Origin: Symbiodinium natans
Lineage: Eukaryota; Sar; Dinophyceae; Suessiales; Symbiodiniaceae
Direction of reading: 5' to 3'
Assembly (NCBI GenBank): GCA_905221605.1
Contig: CAJNDS010002223.1
Location: 472,388-536,387, forward strand
Length of the DNA: 64,000 nt
The notes beneath the pieces are model-generated. The model did no database searches, was not told the origin of the DNA, and worked only from the letters and a program-made list of their open reading frames with translations. The translations under genes were made by a program, and so were the position numbers. Of this stretch, positions 50,074-59,020 are shown one piece after another. How positions within the stretch are numbered: the first letter of the stretch is position 1; every line of letters begins with the position of its first letter.

Positions 50074-51540
50074 ATGGATCTAGTTTTAGCTGAAAGCAAT
50101 GACAATATGATTAACTCCCTTCAATTTGGTCTCCCAGAGAGCGCGGCATATGTAACTGACAGGAAGCAAGTTCACTTTCCTAGTGTCTCTGGAAACATCT
50201 TTAGTTCGTCTAACGGAAACAAATATTTAAAGTTTGTCATCACAGGTGAAGATAATAATTATATTGATTTGTCCAGTGTTTGTTTGTTCTTTGATGTTGT
50301 CAATACATCCACTACTGCAGGAGAATATTTACGCCCATTAGGTGAGAGCCATGCCTTCTTCACCAGATACAGATGCAACGCGGCAGGGCAACAAATAAAC
50401 GACATTGATAATTACAACCAAGTCTGCGAAGAAATGAAATCATTCAAAAGCGAAGAGGTTAGAAATTTAGATGACATTCAAGAAGGTTGCTTAACACGAT
50501 ACGACAGTAGAATTAACCGGCTGTTCGCTTATACTATAGAAAGTCACGATGCAACAGCAACAGCAGGATCAAACCAAAGAGGCGCTGTTCTACCGAAACT
50601 AACACGACTTAATACTACAGGAATTGAACAGGGTAAGTTCGTAAGAATGGGACACAAACCCGTTTGTGGATTTGTTCAATCTGGATATTATCCACCAATT
50701 CGGTATTGTCCTTTAGAATTTATTTTTGAGATTGTTTCAGATGCAGGTGAACCAGTTATCAGACCAGCAACACCAGTAGCGGGAACACAAGCAGAAGACG
50801 ATGAAAATGGATTATATTTTACAACACGCAATACTACCACATCTTGGGCTATTCAGAATGCCATTTTACGATGTGAATTGATACAGGTGGACAACACCGT
50901 CAACAATAATATAGTTTCACATTTATTGAAAGGGGGTAGGCTTAGAATGGTTTATCCTGCTTATTATTCATTTTCACAAACCTTCACGGCAGGAAACACA
51001 GAGATCAACATGAACATCGTTAAATCTTCAACTCGTTTATCTCAGATGTTCTTCACCTTTAGCAACAGCAATATCAATAATGATAACACCGCAGGTAATT
51101 ATGACAGAAAGAGATGGAACTACTTTTTCCATCCTATGGCGGTAACCATTGATAATTTAGAAGGCGTAATTGATAGCGATAAACAAATTTCAGCACAAAT
51201 ACAAATAGCAAATAAGAAATTCCCAGAACAGGAAATATCAAGTATCAGTGAATTTATGTATTTCTTGAGAAGAGCAGTCAATGTAATGAGCCCATATTAT
51301 GATGGCTTTAGCATTGACATTTACCGATATGCTAATGATAAATTCATTGGTGGCATTAACTTTGACAAACAACCCGATATGAATTTCACTGGTTCTAATA
51401 CTAAAATGGGCTCCTTAATCACTTTTAAAATCAAAGGAGCAAATCAATCATTCGCCCTCGGTATTGAAAGAGTTTTCATAACAGCCGTGTCAGAACAGAT
51501 CTTTGAATTATCGGAGAGCGCCTCAACGGTTCTTGACTAA
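50074..51540 (+). CDS. MCP: Major capsid protein, double jelly roll, 488 aa
   Basis: Length, position and overall beta-rich composition fit the Polinton-like virus major capsid protein. The N-terminus (QVHFPSVSGNIFSSSNGNKY) precedes a first beta barrel. The middle holds the characteristic YLRPLGESHAFFTRYRCNAA and QQINDIDNYNQVCEEM segments, and a second barrel lies after about residue 250 with long loops. No frameshift or stop is seen. It is preceded by the lipase and small basic protein and followed by the fibre gene, all on the + strand, forming a structural block. Confidence 0.85.
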   Translation: MDLVLAESNDNMINSLQFGLPESAAYVTDRKQVHFPSVSGNIFSSSNGNKYLKFVITGEDNNYIDLSSVCLFFDVVNTSTTAGEYLRPLGESHAFFTRYRCNAAGQQINDIDNYNQVCEEMKSFKSEEVRNLDDIQEGCLTRYDSRINRLFAYTIESHDATATAGSNQRGAVLPKLTRLNTTGIEQGKFVRMGHKPVCGFVQSGYYPPIRYCPLEFIFEIVSDAGEPVIRPATPVAGTQAEDDENGLYFTTRNTTTSWAIQNAILRCELIQVDNTVNNNIVSHLLKGGRLRMVYPAYYSFSQTFTAGNTEINMNIVKSSTRLSQMFFTFSNSNINNDNTAGNYDRKRWNYFFHPMAVTIDNLEGVIDSDKQISAQIQIANKKFPEQEISSISEFMYFLRRAVNVMSPYYDGFSIDIYRYANDKFIGGINFDKQPDMNFTGSNTKMGSLITFKIKGANQSFALGIERVFITAVSEQIFELSESASTVLD

Positions 51541-51556
51541 ATAAAGCTATCATCAC

Positions 51557-51584
51557 TAAACTAATTAAAATCTAAATTAGTTTA
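51557..51584. terminator. AT-rich hairpin between capsid and fibre genes
   Basis: Arms TAAACTAATT and AATTAGTTTA around an 8-nt loop, 17 bp after the capsid stop. The right arm directly precedes the fibre start context TTTAATAATG, so it may combine a 3' end with a start site. Confidence 0.6.
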
Positions 51585-51587
51585 ATA

Positions 51588-53960
51588 ATGGCTTCAATAA
51601 ACAATCTAACAGCAGTTTATGCCGACAAGTTTTATTTAACATCTTCAACGGGGGTAAGTGAAATTTCTGACACCTACGCAACAAAGACAGAGGTAGAAAA
51701 TCTTAACTTCGCAACAGACATAACGGCAAACACCGACGCCATAGCAGTTTTAAACACAAAGCAGTTGCAGAACTTCAATAATATCAATGCTATCAACGAC
51801 GACTTAACCAACAACTATCAAACTAGCACAGTTTTAGCCACGAACTTTTACAATAAAACCGAGATTGATACAACATTAAGTAACTATTATACATCAACGC
51901 AGATAGACACAAATTTATCTACTAATTATCAAAATAACACATTATTAGCTACCAATTTTTATAATAAGGGCGAGGTAGATACATTAATAGCAGGTGCTGG
52001 TGGTAGCAGTGGCTACACCGATGCAGAAATTGATAATTTATTAGATTTAAGAGTTCCTAAATCAGACTTTACTGATAGGTTTTCTACATTTCCGATTATT
52101 GATTGTAGCGCTCCTACGATTATTCATAGCGGTTTAACATTAAACAACGAGACGATAAACATATCACCAACTACAGGATTATTGTTCAGTAATCAAACAG
52201 GAGGAGGAGATAAAGTTATTAGTGTATTTAAGAATGCTACAAATTATATAACTTTACAAGGAAACAAAATTAATGCCAATGCCACAAGCGACGATAGTGT
52301 TGTAGATTTGAACCTAAACCCTACAGGGAATATTAATATGAACAACGACTTGTCGGTGAATAATGTAAATATTACAACTAATGTAACAATAGGAGGTGAA
52401 ATTGACATAACAAGCAATTTGACAGTAAAGGGGGATATTGAATTAACAAACACTAACACAAGTATTGAAAGATATACTAATGCTACTAAATCTAATATAT
52501 CAATGGACTTATCAATTAATGAAACCGCGAACGCTATAAGATTAATTAATGGAACTAATGACGATACTGACACAAATACATATATAGAGTGCAACAATAC
52601 AACAGGAGGAACAACATTTTTTAAACCGACACATTTCAAGGATAATATATATTATGAAACTGATAATTTCAATATTTCTAATAATTCAGGACTTACAATT
52701 TACAAACCAACAACAGACGCCAGTAATGTTGTAGCCATTGCCAATAATAGTGGGAAATTAAGATTTAGAGGCTTTAGTATTGATGCTTATAATACCAATG
52801 ACACATCGCAACAGCTATTTTTGAATATGAATAATTCTAACGCGGTGAGATGTAATAAATTAGGGATAGGAGCTAATGCCGTTGTGGATGTTCTTAACGT
52901 TAATGGTGGCAATTCTAACTTTAGTTCCACTGTAAGGTTTAACGGCGCTACTACTTTTAACAATGAAATATTGATATGGAACAATAGCAAGTTATACAGA
53001 AGAGCAGACGCTAACAATTCATTAAACTTAATAACAAATGACGAAATAAATTTCTCATTCCAACCAAACAGAGCAACCGATCCAACAACAGGAACTATAG
53101 CATTACAACTAACCGACACTAACGGAATTACAATTAACAGAGCAGTTACAAATAATCAGACTTTCAACAGTATAGGAAAAATAACAGCAGAAGCAGATTT
53201 AGATGTGTGGGGTGGTGTTTATTTTCAACATTCGTCAGCAATTAAAGAAACATTAAATGGTAGTGATTATGATCTAGATATAAGAAATGGAGACACCGAC
53301 AGAGCAATTAATTTTATCATTGGAACTATAGGAAGCACACCGGAGTTATCATTAACCGAAGCGAAAGTTACTTTATTAGGTAACCTAGAAATAACACATG
53401 ATGATATAACAGGACAGCAACGAGTATTAATAAATAACCCAGATGACAACGGATGGATAAGATTAAGTAATAACAACTTATCAACATTAGATGCAACAAC
53501 AACAGGTGTTGATGTTTATGGCGACCTTTCATATACAGGGTCGCTAATTCCTTCATCGGATAAAAGATTAAAGAAAGATATAAAGGAAGTAAATAGTAAG
53601 AAAGCAGTAGAATTAGTAAAATATATTAAGCCGAAAACATATCATTTTATTGATGACAGACAACAAGGTAAATCGTGTGTAGGATTTATTGCTAATGATT
53701 TTATGGAAACGAAGAAGATGCCCGACGAATGGCAGAATGTAGTAAAAGAAGGAAAAGATGGTTATTTAAAATTTGATTACACAACATGTGTGCCAATTTT
53801 ATGGAGTGCTTTACAGACAACAATAAATGAAGTAGATAAACTGAAAAAGGAAGTAAGTAAGTTGAAGAAAAACAAGAGTGATAGTGACGATGCTTTAGCA
53901 TCCTCAGGGCGAAGCCGTGACGGCGAACGAAGTTCGCCCTCAGGACGAAGTCGTGACTAA
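51588..53960 (+). CDS. Trimeric fibre protein with peptidase S74 chaperone domain, 790 aa
   Basis: The N-terminal 150 residues contain three to four repeats of the type NFYNKTEIDTTLSNYYTS, as in trimeric phage and viral fibres. The long middle is Asn/Thr-rich and beta-repetitive, typical of a shaft with a beta-helical tip. From about residue 655 the sequence SSDKRLKKDIKEV begins an intramolecular chaperone (peptidase S74) domain, with S657 as the likely self-cleavage serine and a following Lys. A coiled coil (LKKEVSKLKK) and a short Ser/Arg/Gly repeat tail (SGRSRD twice) end it. Such domains cut themselves off after trimerisation. It probably binds the host cell. Confidence 0.88.
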   Translation: MASINNLTAVYADKFYLTSSTGVSEISDTYATKTEVENLNFATDITANTDAIAVLNTKQLQNFNNINAINDDLTNNYQTSTVLATNFYNKTEIDTTLSNYYTSTQIDTNLSTNYQNNTLLATNFYNKGEVDTLIAGAGGSSGYTDAEIDNLLDLRVPKSDFTDRFSTFPIIDCSAPTIIHSGLTLNNETINISPTTGLLFSNQTGGGDKVISVFKNATNYITLQGNKINANATSDDSVVDLNLNPTGNINMNNDLSVNNVNITTNVTIGGEIDITSNLTVKGDIELTNTNTSIERYTNATKSNISMDLSINETANAIRLINGTNDDTDTNTYIECNNTTGGTTFFKPTHFKDNIYYETDNFNISNNSGLTIYKPTTDASNVVAIANNSGKLRFRGFSIDAYNTNDTSQQLFLNMNNSNAVRCNKLGIGANAVVDVLNVNGGNSNFSSTVRFNGATTFNNEILIWNNSKLYRRADANNSLNLITNDEINFSFQPNRATDPTTGTIALQLTDTNGITINRAVTNNQTFNSIGKITAEADLDVWGGVYFQHSSAIKETLNGSDYDLDIRNGDTDRAINFIIGTIGSTPELSLTEAKVTLLGNLEITHDDITGQQRVLINNPDDNGWIRLSNNNLSTLDATTTGVDVYGDLSYTGSLIPSSDKRLKKDIKEVNSKKAVELVKYIKPKTYHFIDDRQQGKSCVGFIANDFMETKKMPDEWQNVVKEGKDGYLKFDYTTCVPILWSALQTTINEVDKLKKEVSKLKKNKSDSDDALASSGRSRDGERSSPSGRSRD

Positions 53961-53994
53961 TAATAATATTTTAGGAAATACTATTATTGGTCAC
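53953..53994. terminator. Hairpin across the stops of convergent fibre and ATPase genes
   Basis: GTGACTAATAATA pairs with TATTATTGGTCAC (one G-T pair) across a 16-nt loop. It covers both stop codons, which suggests a shared 3'-end signal. Confidence 0.65.
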
Positions 53995-54748
53995 CTATTT
54001 CGAAGCGTTGTTCAAAATTAATATAAAACATGTTATTCACATCTTTAGCATTTGTGTTTATATAAAAGAACGAGTAAGGCGCAAAGTTCACCGCTTGTTG
54101 ATACATGTCATAAAGTGTTCGCTTGTCTACAAGGGCACTATTCTCTTCTAGGAAACTATTTACCTCGTTCATGTTCTTCAGTCTGAATATGAAAAGTGCC
54201 GAGGCATTAAGTCTTATTATAGGGGCAAGGACATTATATTTTTGTGTTGATAAAATACATGAGATGGCATTATGTCTTCCACGCGTGAACAATCCATGCA
54301 AGATATTTGAGTATCTTACAAATTTAGGATCATCGGCAAAGTCGTCCACCACGATTAAAATACTGAATAATTCCTTTTGCTTATTCTTCTTCTGGAAGTC
54401 TATTACCTTGTGTTGTGTTTCTATTATGTGCTTTAATGCAATTGGATCGTATTCTTCATAATATACTTTTTCCTTTTCGGTATCCACTTTCATTATGTCA
54501 GTAATGTATTTCTTGACTGCCCTCCATGTGTCGTCTACATGAACACTAGGGCTAAAAATGTATATCCTTTCAAATGAACCACGGTATATCTTTAAAATTA
54601 GATTTTGTATTAAAACAGATTTACCACCTGTTGAAGAGGCAACACACAGCATTCTTGCTGGTAGACTTGGCATCATCTCGTATTTACTATTCTTGTAATT
54701 GTATTTGGGTATGTCTATAGGTTCTACTTTAGGAATATCTTCTAACAT
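53984..54748 (-). CDS. Packaging ATPase, FtsK/HerA (A32-like) type, 254 aa
   Basis: Walker A is at residues 38-44 (SSTGGKS) after a hydrophobic strand. Walker B is at 130-136 (ILIVVDD). The later segment CILSTQKYNVLAPIIRLNAS has the Ser-Thr-Gln that is typical of the family. This motor pumps viral DNA into capsids in Polintons, Polinton-like viruses and related viruses. It is complete and convergent with the fibre gene. Only a 35-bp gap separates it from the divergent small ORF at 54784. Confidence 0.92.
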   Translation of the reverse strand: MLEDIPKVEPIDIPKYNYKNSKYEMMPSLPARMLCVASSTGGKSVLIQNLILKIYRGSFERIYIFSPSVHVDDTWRAVKKYITDIMKVDTEKEKVYYEEYDPIALKHIIETQHKVIDFQKKNKQKELFSILIVVDDFADDPKFVRYSNILHGLFTRGRHNAISCILSTQKYNVLAPIIRLNASALFIFRLKNMNEVNSFLEENSALVDKRTLYDMYQQAVNFAPYSFFYINTNAKDVNNMFYINFEQRFEIGDQ

Positions 54749-54783
54749 TAATACTAGTTAGAAATTATATCATTTAAATATAT

Positions 54784-54930
54784 ATGGATAAATACATAGA
54801 AGTAATAAATGAGATAGAGAAATTTGATGAAATAATAAAAACTCCAAGATACAGAATGTGTTGTCGTAGTTTGTTGGATTTTCTTAAGGCATTCTGCTTT
54901 TATATAAAAAATGTAAAAAATTCTAAATGA
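54784..54930 (+). CDS. Small ORF, 48 aa
   Basis: The ATG at 54784 follows TTTAAATATAT. The product is MDKYIEVINEIEKFDEIIKT then RYRMCCRSLLDFLKAFCFYI and a short tail. It has an acidic helix followed by a Cys/Phe-rich mildly hydrophobic part that might associate with a membrane. It is followed after 5 bp by the next gene, so the two may be co-transcribed. It is too short to classify. Confidence 0.5.
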   Translation: MDKYIEVINEIEKFDEIIKTPRYRMCCRSLLDFLKAFCFYIKNVKNSK

Positions 54931-54935
54931 TATAA

Positions 54936-55343
54936 ATGAGCAATGATAGCCCAGATAGCGATAAAAAGAAAGGTTTTTTCATAAACTCTAAAGGTGTATC
55001 TTGTATTCCTTGTAGATGTAAGAGGCAGTCATATCATAAGGAAACAAAGACGGTAAAAGAAAACAATGTAATAACTACTAACATTGTTGAAGATAGGCAT
55101 AATATGAAATTTGGAGGAAGGAATGTTAGCCCTGATGAAAACCACATATTCAAAAATGATAACCAAACAGGAAGCGTTGAAATATGTGATACTGGATTTG
55201 GAACTCATGGTATAACACCCGAGGAATGCGAACAGAGAATAGAAATGACCGAGACAGACATTGAATGTATTAAGAAAGACATAGAACGATTGGAAGTAGA
55301 GATTGAAAAATTGAAGTTTAAAATTGATAAGAAAATTGTATAA
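54936..55343 (+). CDS. Small protein with Cys cluster and coiled coil, 135 aa
   Basis: I do not recognise it. GVSCIPCRCKRQSYHK near residues 19-35 could bind a metal. The middle is polar and the last 45 residues are a charged coiled coil (ECIKKDIERLEVEIEKLKFK). The start context is AATGATATAAATG. Function unknown. Confidence 0.7.
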   Translation: MSNDSPDSDKKKGFFINSKGVSCIPCRCKRQSYHKETKTVKENNVITTNIVEDRHNMKFGGRNVSPDENHIFKNDNQTGSVEICDTGFGTHGITPEECEQRIEMTETDIECIKKDIERLEVEIEKLKFKIDKKIV

Positions 55344-55579
55344 TAATATAAATTACAAGAAGCGATTCAAATTGTTGTTTGAGTTTTATCAGCTAGAAGA
55401 ATTGCTAAAATAAGGTTGTAAAGAGTGATTTACTTATAATAGCGACAGCGCCCCATTTCTCCCATTTCCCCAGTGTGCCTTCCATAAGCACGTCATAAGA
55501 GCGTGGTAATGGTTAATTAGTTTGAAACAAGGTTTATCATAATTAACGAATTATGATAAATATTGTAAAATAATATAAT
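55344..55579. other. Intergenic region with a strong hairpin
   Basis: A 236-bp gap, larger than any other in the AT-rich core. The central 60 bp are GC-richer (CAGCGCCCCATTTCTCCC). A perfect 12-bp hairpin follows at 55533-55560 (TTTATCATAATT, loop AACG, AATTATGATAAA). A regulatory region or an unannotated RNA is possible. I found no tRNA-like fold. Confidence 0.55.
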
Positions 55580-55816
55580 ATGACAATATATGTTGATAAA
55601 ATAACAATGGATTTTAATACTGAGCATCAGCATCCCCATTGTGAAAGACAATGTGTTAGATGTAAAAAGTTTAAAAATTTAGTGCATTTTAAGAGGTATT
55701 ACTATTGTAAAACGGGTAGGTATTTAACGCAGTATAGAACCACTGTTACTTGTTGTGAATGTCTTGATGGAATGAAAAAGTATAATGACAGAAGGAAATG
55801 TGAGTTAAAAACATAA
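55580..55816 (+). CDS. Small zinc-finger-like protein, 78 aa
   Basis: C25-x2-C28 (CVRCKKFKNLVHF) and C58/C59-x2-C61 (TCCECLDGMKKY) form a likely treble-clef or ribbon zinc site in a basic protein. It is the last gene before the right inverted repeat. The start context is AATAATATAATATG, shared with structural genes. A regulator of transcription is possible but not shown. Confidence 0.72.
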   Translation: MTIYVDKITMDFNTEHQHPHCERQCVRCKKFKNLVHFKRYYYCKTGRYLTQYRTTVTCCECLDGMKKYNDRRKCELKT

Positions 55817-55869
55817 GTATAATATAATCATAATTCATAAGAGTTTATGGAATATATTTCTATTATGAT

Positions 55870-56121
55870 TACAACCTTTGAAACCAAACCTAATAAAATC
55901 TATCTACCTACTCATGCCCATTGTGACCTAGATGTATCCGCCTTGATCCTAGGTAATTTCTTGTGTGGGATAGATACTTTGTTGGTGTAGTGGTGATTTT
56001 GGGGGAATATGGTATTTTTTGGATATGGATAATGGGGATACTGTTGTGATAATGGTTGTTGAGCGTAGGGGGGGGTATGGCGGTTACATCTAGACCAAAA
56101 TGGGCATGATATCACCTAACT
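55870..56121 (-). repeat. Right terminal inverted repeat, 252 bp
   Basis: Exact reverse complement of 34509-34760, ending in CACCTAACT. Identity over 252 bp points to a recent insertion or to gene conversion between the ends. Confidence 0.95.
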
Positions 56122-56126
56122 CCTTC
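56122..56126. repeat. Target-site duplication, right
   Basis: CCTTC, matching 34504-34508. Confidence 0.8.
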
Positions 56127-56152
56127 AGCCCCAAGCCTGGGCAGCCCAGGGG

Positions 56153-56270
56153 TTAGGGTTTAGGGTTTAGGGTTTAGGGTTTAGGGTTTAGGGTTTAGGG
56201 TTTAGGGTTTAGGGTTTAGGGTTTAGGGTTTAGGGTTTAGGGTTTAGGGTTTAGGGTTTAGGGTTTAGGG
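56153..56270. repeat. TTTAGGG array, perfect
   Basis: About 17 uninterrupted units, 27 bp outside the right target-site duplication. Confidence 0.97.
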
Positions 56271-56299
56271 TACCCTTTTCCATCGTTCGTTCCCTTGCT

Positions 56300-56440
56300 A
56301 CGTAGCCAACCCCAAGACGGGGCACCCTTAGTCTAATATGGTTACATTGGGCCCCCCATATATGCACAGTCCTTAATAGGGATTAAAGTACCCCCGATTA
56401 TGACTTCCTATTCAGGACTGCTAGTCTAAGGGGGAACATC
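56300..56440. mobile_element. Fold-back element, family B copy 1 (larger or composite)
   Basis: CAGTCCTTAATAGGGATTA on the left and CTATTCAGGACTG on the right pair, and the outer right end CTAAGGGGGAACATCCCC matches the other family B copies. The left outer end is less clear. Confidence 0.6.
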
Positions 56441-56489
56441 CCCAACCAAGAAGCTCAAAGTTTGGGTTTCAGCTGGAGGATTTCGGGAT

Positions 56490-56765
56490 TTAGTTTTGTA
56501 TTATATATATATATATATTATTATTTTATTTTTTTTTTTGGGGGGGGGGGGGGTGACGGGCTCTCATGCGGGTGCTTGGTTTAATATGTGTATATTCCTA
56601 TAATATGTATATATACATATAGAATACTGTATAGAATATATATATATATATATATATCTATATAACATGTCATATATAATGAAAGAAATACATACATATA
56701 TATATATATATATTTACATATGCTATATAAGGTGCACAGAGGTATAGAGAAAAAAACGTATAGTA
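56490..56765. repeat. AT-rich and (TA)n microsatellite stretch
   Basis: Several (TA)n runs, a T/G-run at 56528-56552, and mixed ATATAC repeats. No gene. Confidence 0.85.
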
Positions 56766-56778
56766 TATACTGCCCCAG

Positions 56779-56905
56779 GTCCAGCTGCAGATGGCCCGGA
56801 ACGCCCGCTCTGTGGCACGGCTCGCAGCCAAGCGCGCCGAGGAGCCCCTTGAGCCTCTGAGCTTCCGCTCCCGAGCGTTTCGGTTGGAGGCGTGTGTTTT
56901 TGCAG
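56779..56905 (+). CDS. Candidate exon, first after the viral insertion
   Basis: Lies between TGCCCCAG| and TTTGCAG|GTATGT, both near-consensus. The 127-bp open frame reads VQLQMARNARSVARLAAKRA and continues with EEPLEPLSFRSRAFRLEACV. The first half is helical and charged like the coiled-coil islands left of the insertion. It is one of the longest candidate exons in the window. Confidence 0.55.
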
Positions 56906-57773
56906 GTATGTTTTTTGTTGTTGGTGTCTATATATATTTATATATATATATATATATATATAAGTGTGTGTGATTTTTTAAATTTTTTTGGGCTTGAGTG
57001 TGAGTGCGTGTATGGGCCTCTCTCTCCTGTGGGTGGGGGTTGCTTTGCTTTTGCTCTTTGTGCCTTGTCTCTCACTGCCCTTCGGCTTTTGGCTTTTATG
57101 TTGTTGCTTGCTTTTGTTTGTTGACCTTTGTTTCGGACTTCTGCTTTTCGCTTCTTGATTTTGCCATGGTCGTTTGTTTTTTCATGTTTGGTCGTCCTTT
57201 TTTTTTCTTTGGGGGGAGGGGGTTGCTCTAGTGAATGAACGCACCGATAGCATGGATGCTCTGGTGTATGAGCGCGCTGCACCCATACACGTGAGCTACT
57301 TTACTGACAAGTAGCAGCATAACATGTTTGCATCACAGAATTCCTCTCCCCAGAGCCTGCTTCAAGCGAAGAGTGGCATGGATACAGAATGCGCATTTTG
57401 CAAAGCAAAAACATTATCCGAAACCCTGGAAATGCGGATACGCGCGTCCGGAATATGGTTTCTGAGTTGTGGAGTTCATTTAGAGCCGTGTGTCAACAAC
57501 GTGTTGAGTGCGATCGTGCTTGATTTGTCACCTCACCTGTGTCGAGGAGGGCTCATCTGAAGATCCGCCGACGCCTGATGCTCAGTGCGCTTATAACATT
57601 CTATGGTTCAAAGCTGTTCAGGTTTTGGCTTAAGGGCCACTCGCTGTTTTTTTACTTTATCGACAGCTGCCCAGAGAGTGCAGGCACGAATTCTGAACTT
57701 CATCCACTAGCCCTACGTAAGCCTTAAGCCTTGATCCAACCGTAGCCAGCCAGATTGAATTCGTAACGCCCAG

Positions 57774-57885
57774 AGATTCCTCATGGAGCTTCTAGGCAGG
57801 TTCATGCTTGGACAACCGGACAACAATCTCAGGGTCAAGTTAGGGAAGGAGCTGCATGACGTTGCAAGAGTTGCGTATTTTGACT
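57774..57885 (+). CDS. Candidate exon
   Basis: Lies between ACGCCCAG| and TTTTGACT|GTAAGC. The 112-bp open frame reads RFLMELLGRFMLGQPDNNLR and VKLGKELHDVARVAYFD. It looks like genuine coding sequence with a perfect donor. It is not a simple coiled coil, and I do not recognise a domain. Confidence 0.55.
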
Positions 57886-57889
57886 GTAA

Positions 57890-58920
57890 GCTAATTTGAG
57901 ACCCCCAAGTGCACGAAAACACACTAACACACGAATTTTTTTCGGGCCTCAGGAAGCTTCAGGGCTTCCCCGAGCAGTGCTTGCACCATGGGGTTCTTGC
58001 GCCGAGTGTAAAAGAGCTTAGATTGCGTTCTACCCACGTCGCCAACGGTTCTGTGGCTCGCTTTGGCTGCTGCACCGAAACCTGCTGAAGCCTGTGTGCG
58101 TTTTCTTCCGCCCTTGTGTGTTTCCGTGCCCTTACCTTCAATGAGTGTTCGGCATAGCTTATTGATATTTGTTTATGGTGCACTAGCTTTTGCGTCCAGG
58201 GCTTACGCCAAGCCATCCTGACAGCCCCAAACAGTTTACGCGGAAGAGTCGTGTTCTGTGCACGAGGCCCAGCTCCTCGCAAGGATCGCCCTCTCAGGCG
58301 AATGTGTTCGGGGGGACTGGGGAAGGAGAGGTTTGGAGGTCACCTCCTGCCTGGCCAGCACAGTCGGTTACGGTTAATCGCTGGGCTGGTGGGATTTGCG
58401 GGTCGGTTTAGGACTGCAACTACTCATGCAGGTCAAGCGACATAGCTAGCCATGCCAAACCTCAACCCCAAACCCTAAACCCCAAACCCTAAACCCCAAA
58501 CCCAAGTATCGAACCAAAGAAGCAAAACCGTCATAGCAGGCCGGACGGAGCGGCCGCAGCTGCTCGCCAAAGCCCACGGAGCTACCAAGGTGCCAAGCTT
58601 CGAATGACTACAGGGGTGCTTGCCCTAAACCCTAAACCTTAGATCCTAAACCCTAAATCCTAAACCCTAAACCCTAAACCCTAAACCCCGAATTCGCTGT
58701 GTGTTCTACAGGTGGCACATCAGGAGTTTTCGGTGTGAGATTTTGAGCCGAGCTCAGAACTTGGCTCGTAGTTAGGCTCAGGGAGGAATCCAGGCTTCCA
58801 TGCGGTAGTCGACGTGCGAGTTTTTTGGAGTTCTGGGGGTTTGAGGGTGTTCGGGCAGAAGGGGGGGAGGCGGGATTGCACCCGGCTGAGTCAGCACGTC
58901 AGGCTGTGTGGTTTGCGGCC
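57890..58920. other. Host spacer
   Basis: Contains short CCCTAAA/CCCCAAA arrays (58460-58500, 58624-58688) and a possible short exon at 58542-58580 (LLAKAHGATK after GCCGCAG|). Nothing else is supported. Confidence 0.4.
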
Positions 58921-58924
58921 CAAA

Positions 58925-59020
58925 ACCATCCGAGACCCTACGCTTGCAACGATTTGGACACTCGGAAACCCTTACTAAGAGCCAACGTGCAGCTGTAAGC
59001 TCCAAGGTCGAACGTTTGGA
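58925..59020 (+). CDS. Candidate coiled-coil exon
   Basis: The open frame reads SETLRLQRFGHSETLTKSQR and AAVSSKVERLE up to CGTTTGGA|GTAAGT, a perfect donor. The acceptor is uncertain (the frame is open to about 58925). Charged and helical. Confidence 0.55.

Larger units (their letters stand above)
34509..56121. mobile_element. Integrated Polinton-like virus, 21.6 kb
   Basis: The element is bounded by identical 252-bp terminal inverted repeats that begin 5'-AGTTAGGTGATATC and by a 5-bp direct repeat. It encodes the hallmark set of the Polinton/Polinton-like virus class: retroviral-type integrase, family-B DNA polymerase, major and putative minor capsid proteins and FtsK/HerA-type packaging ATPase. 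It also has a fibre, a lipase and a GIY-YIG nuclease. A maturation protease is not recognised. From about 38.3 to 55.85 kb it is strongly AT-rich, in sharp contrast to the host. The left 3.5 kb is GC-rich cargo. All major ORFs are uninterrupted, so it may be functional or very recently inserted. Confidence 0.93.

Noticed and set aside
55440-55520. Possible tRNA in the GC-richer part of the viral gap
   Set aside because: I could not fold a cloverleaf or find the conserved T-loop sequence.
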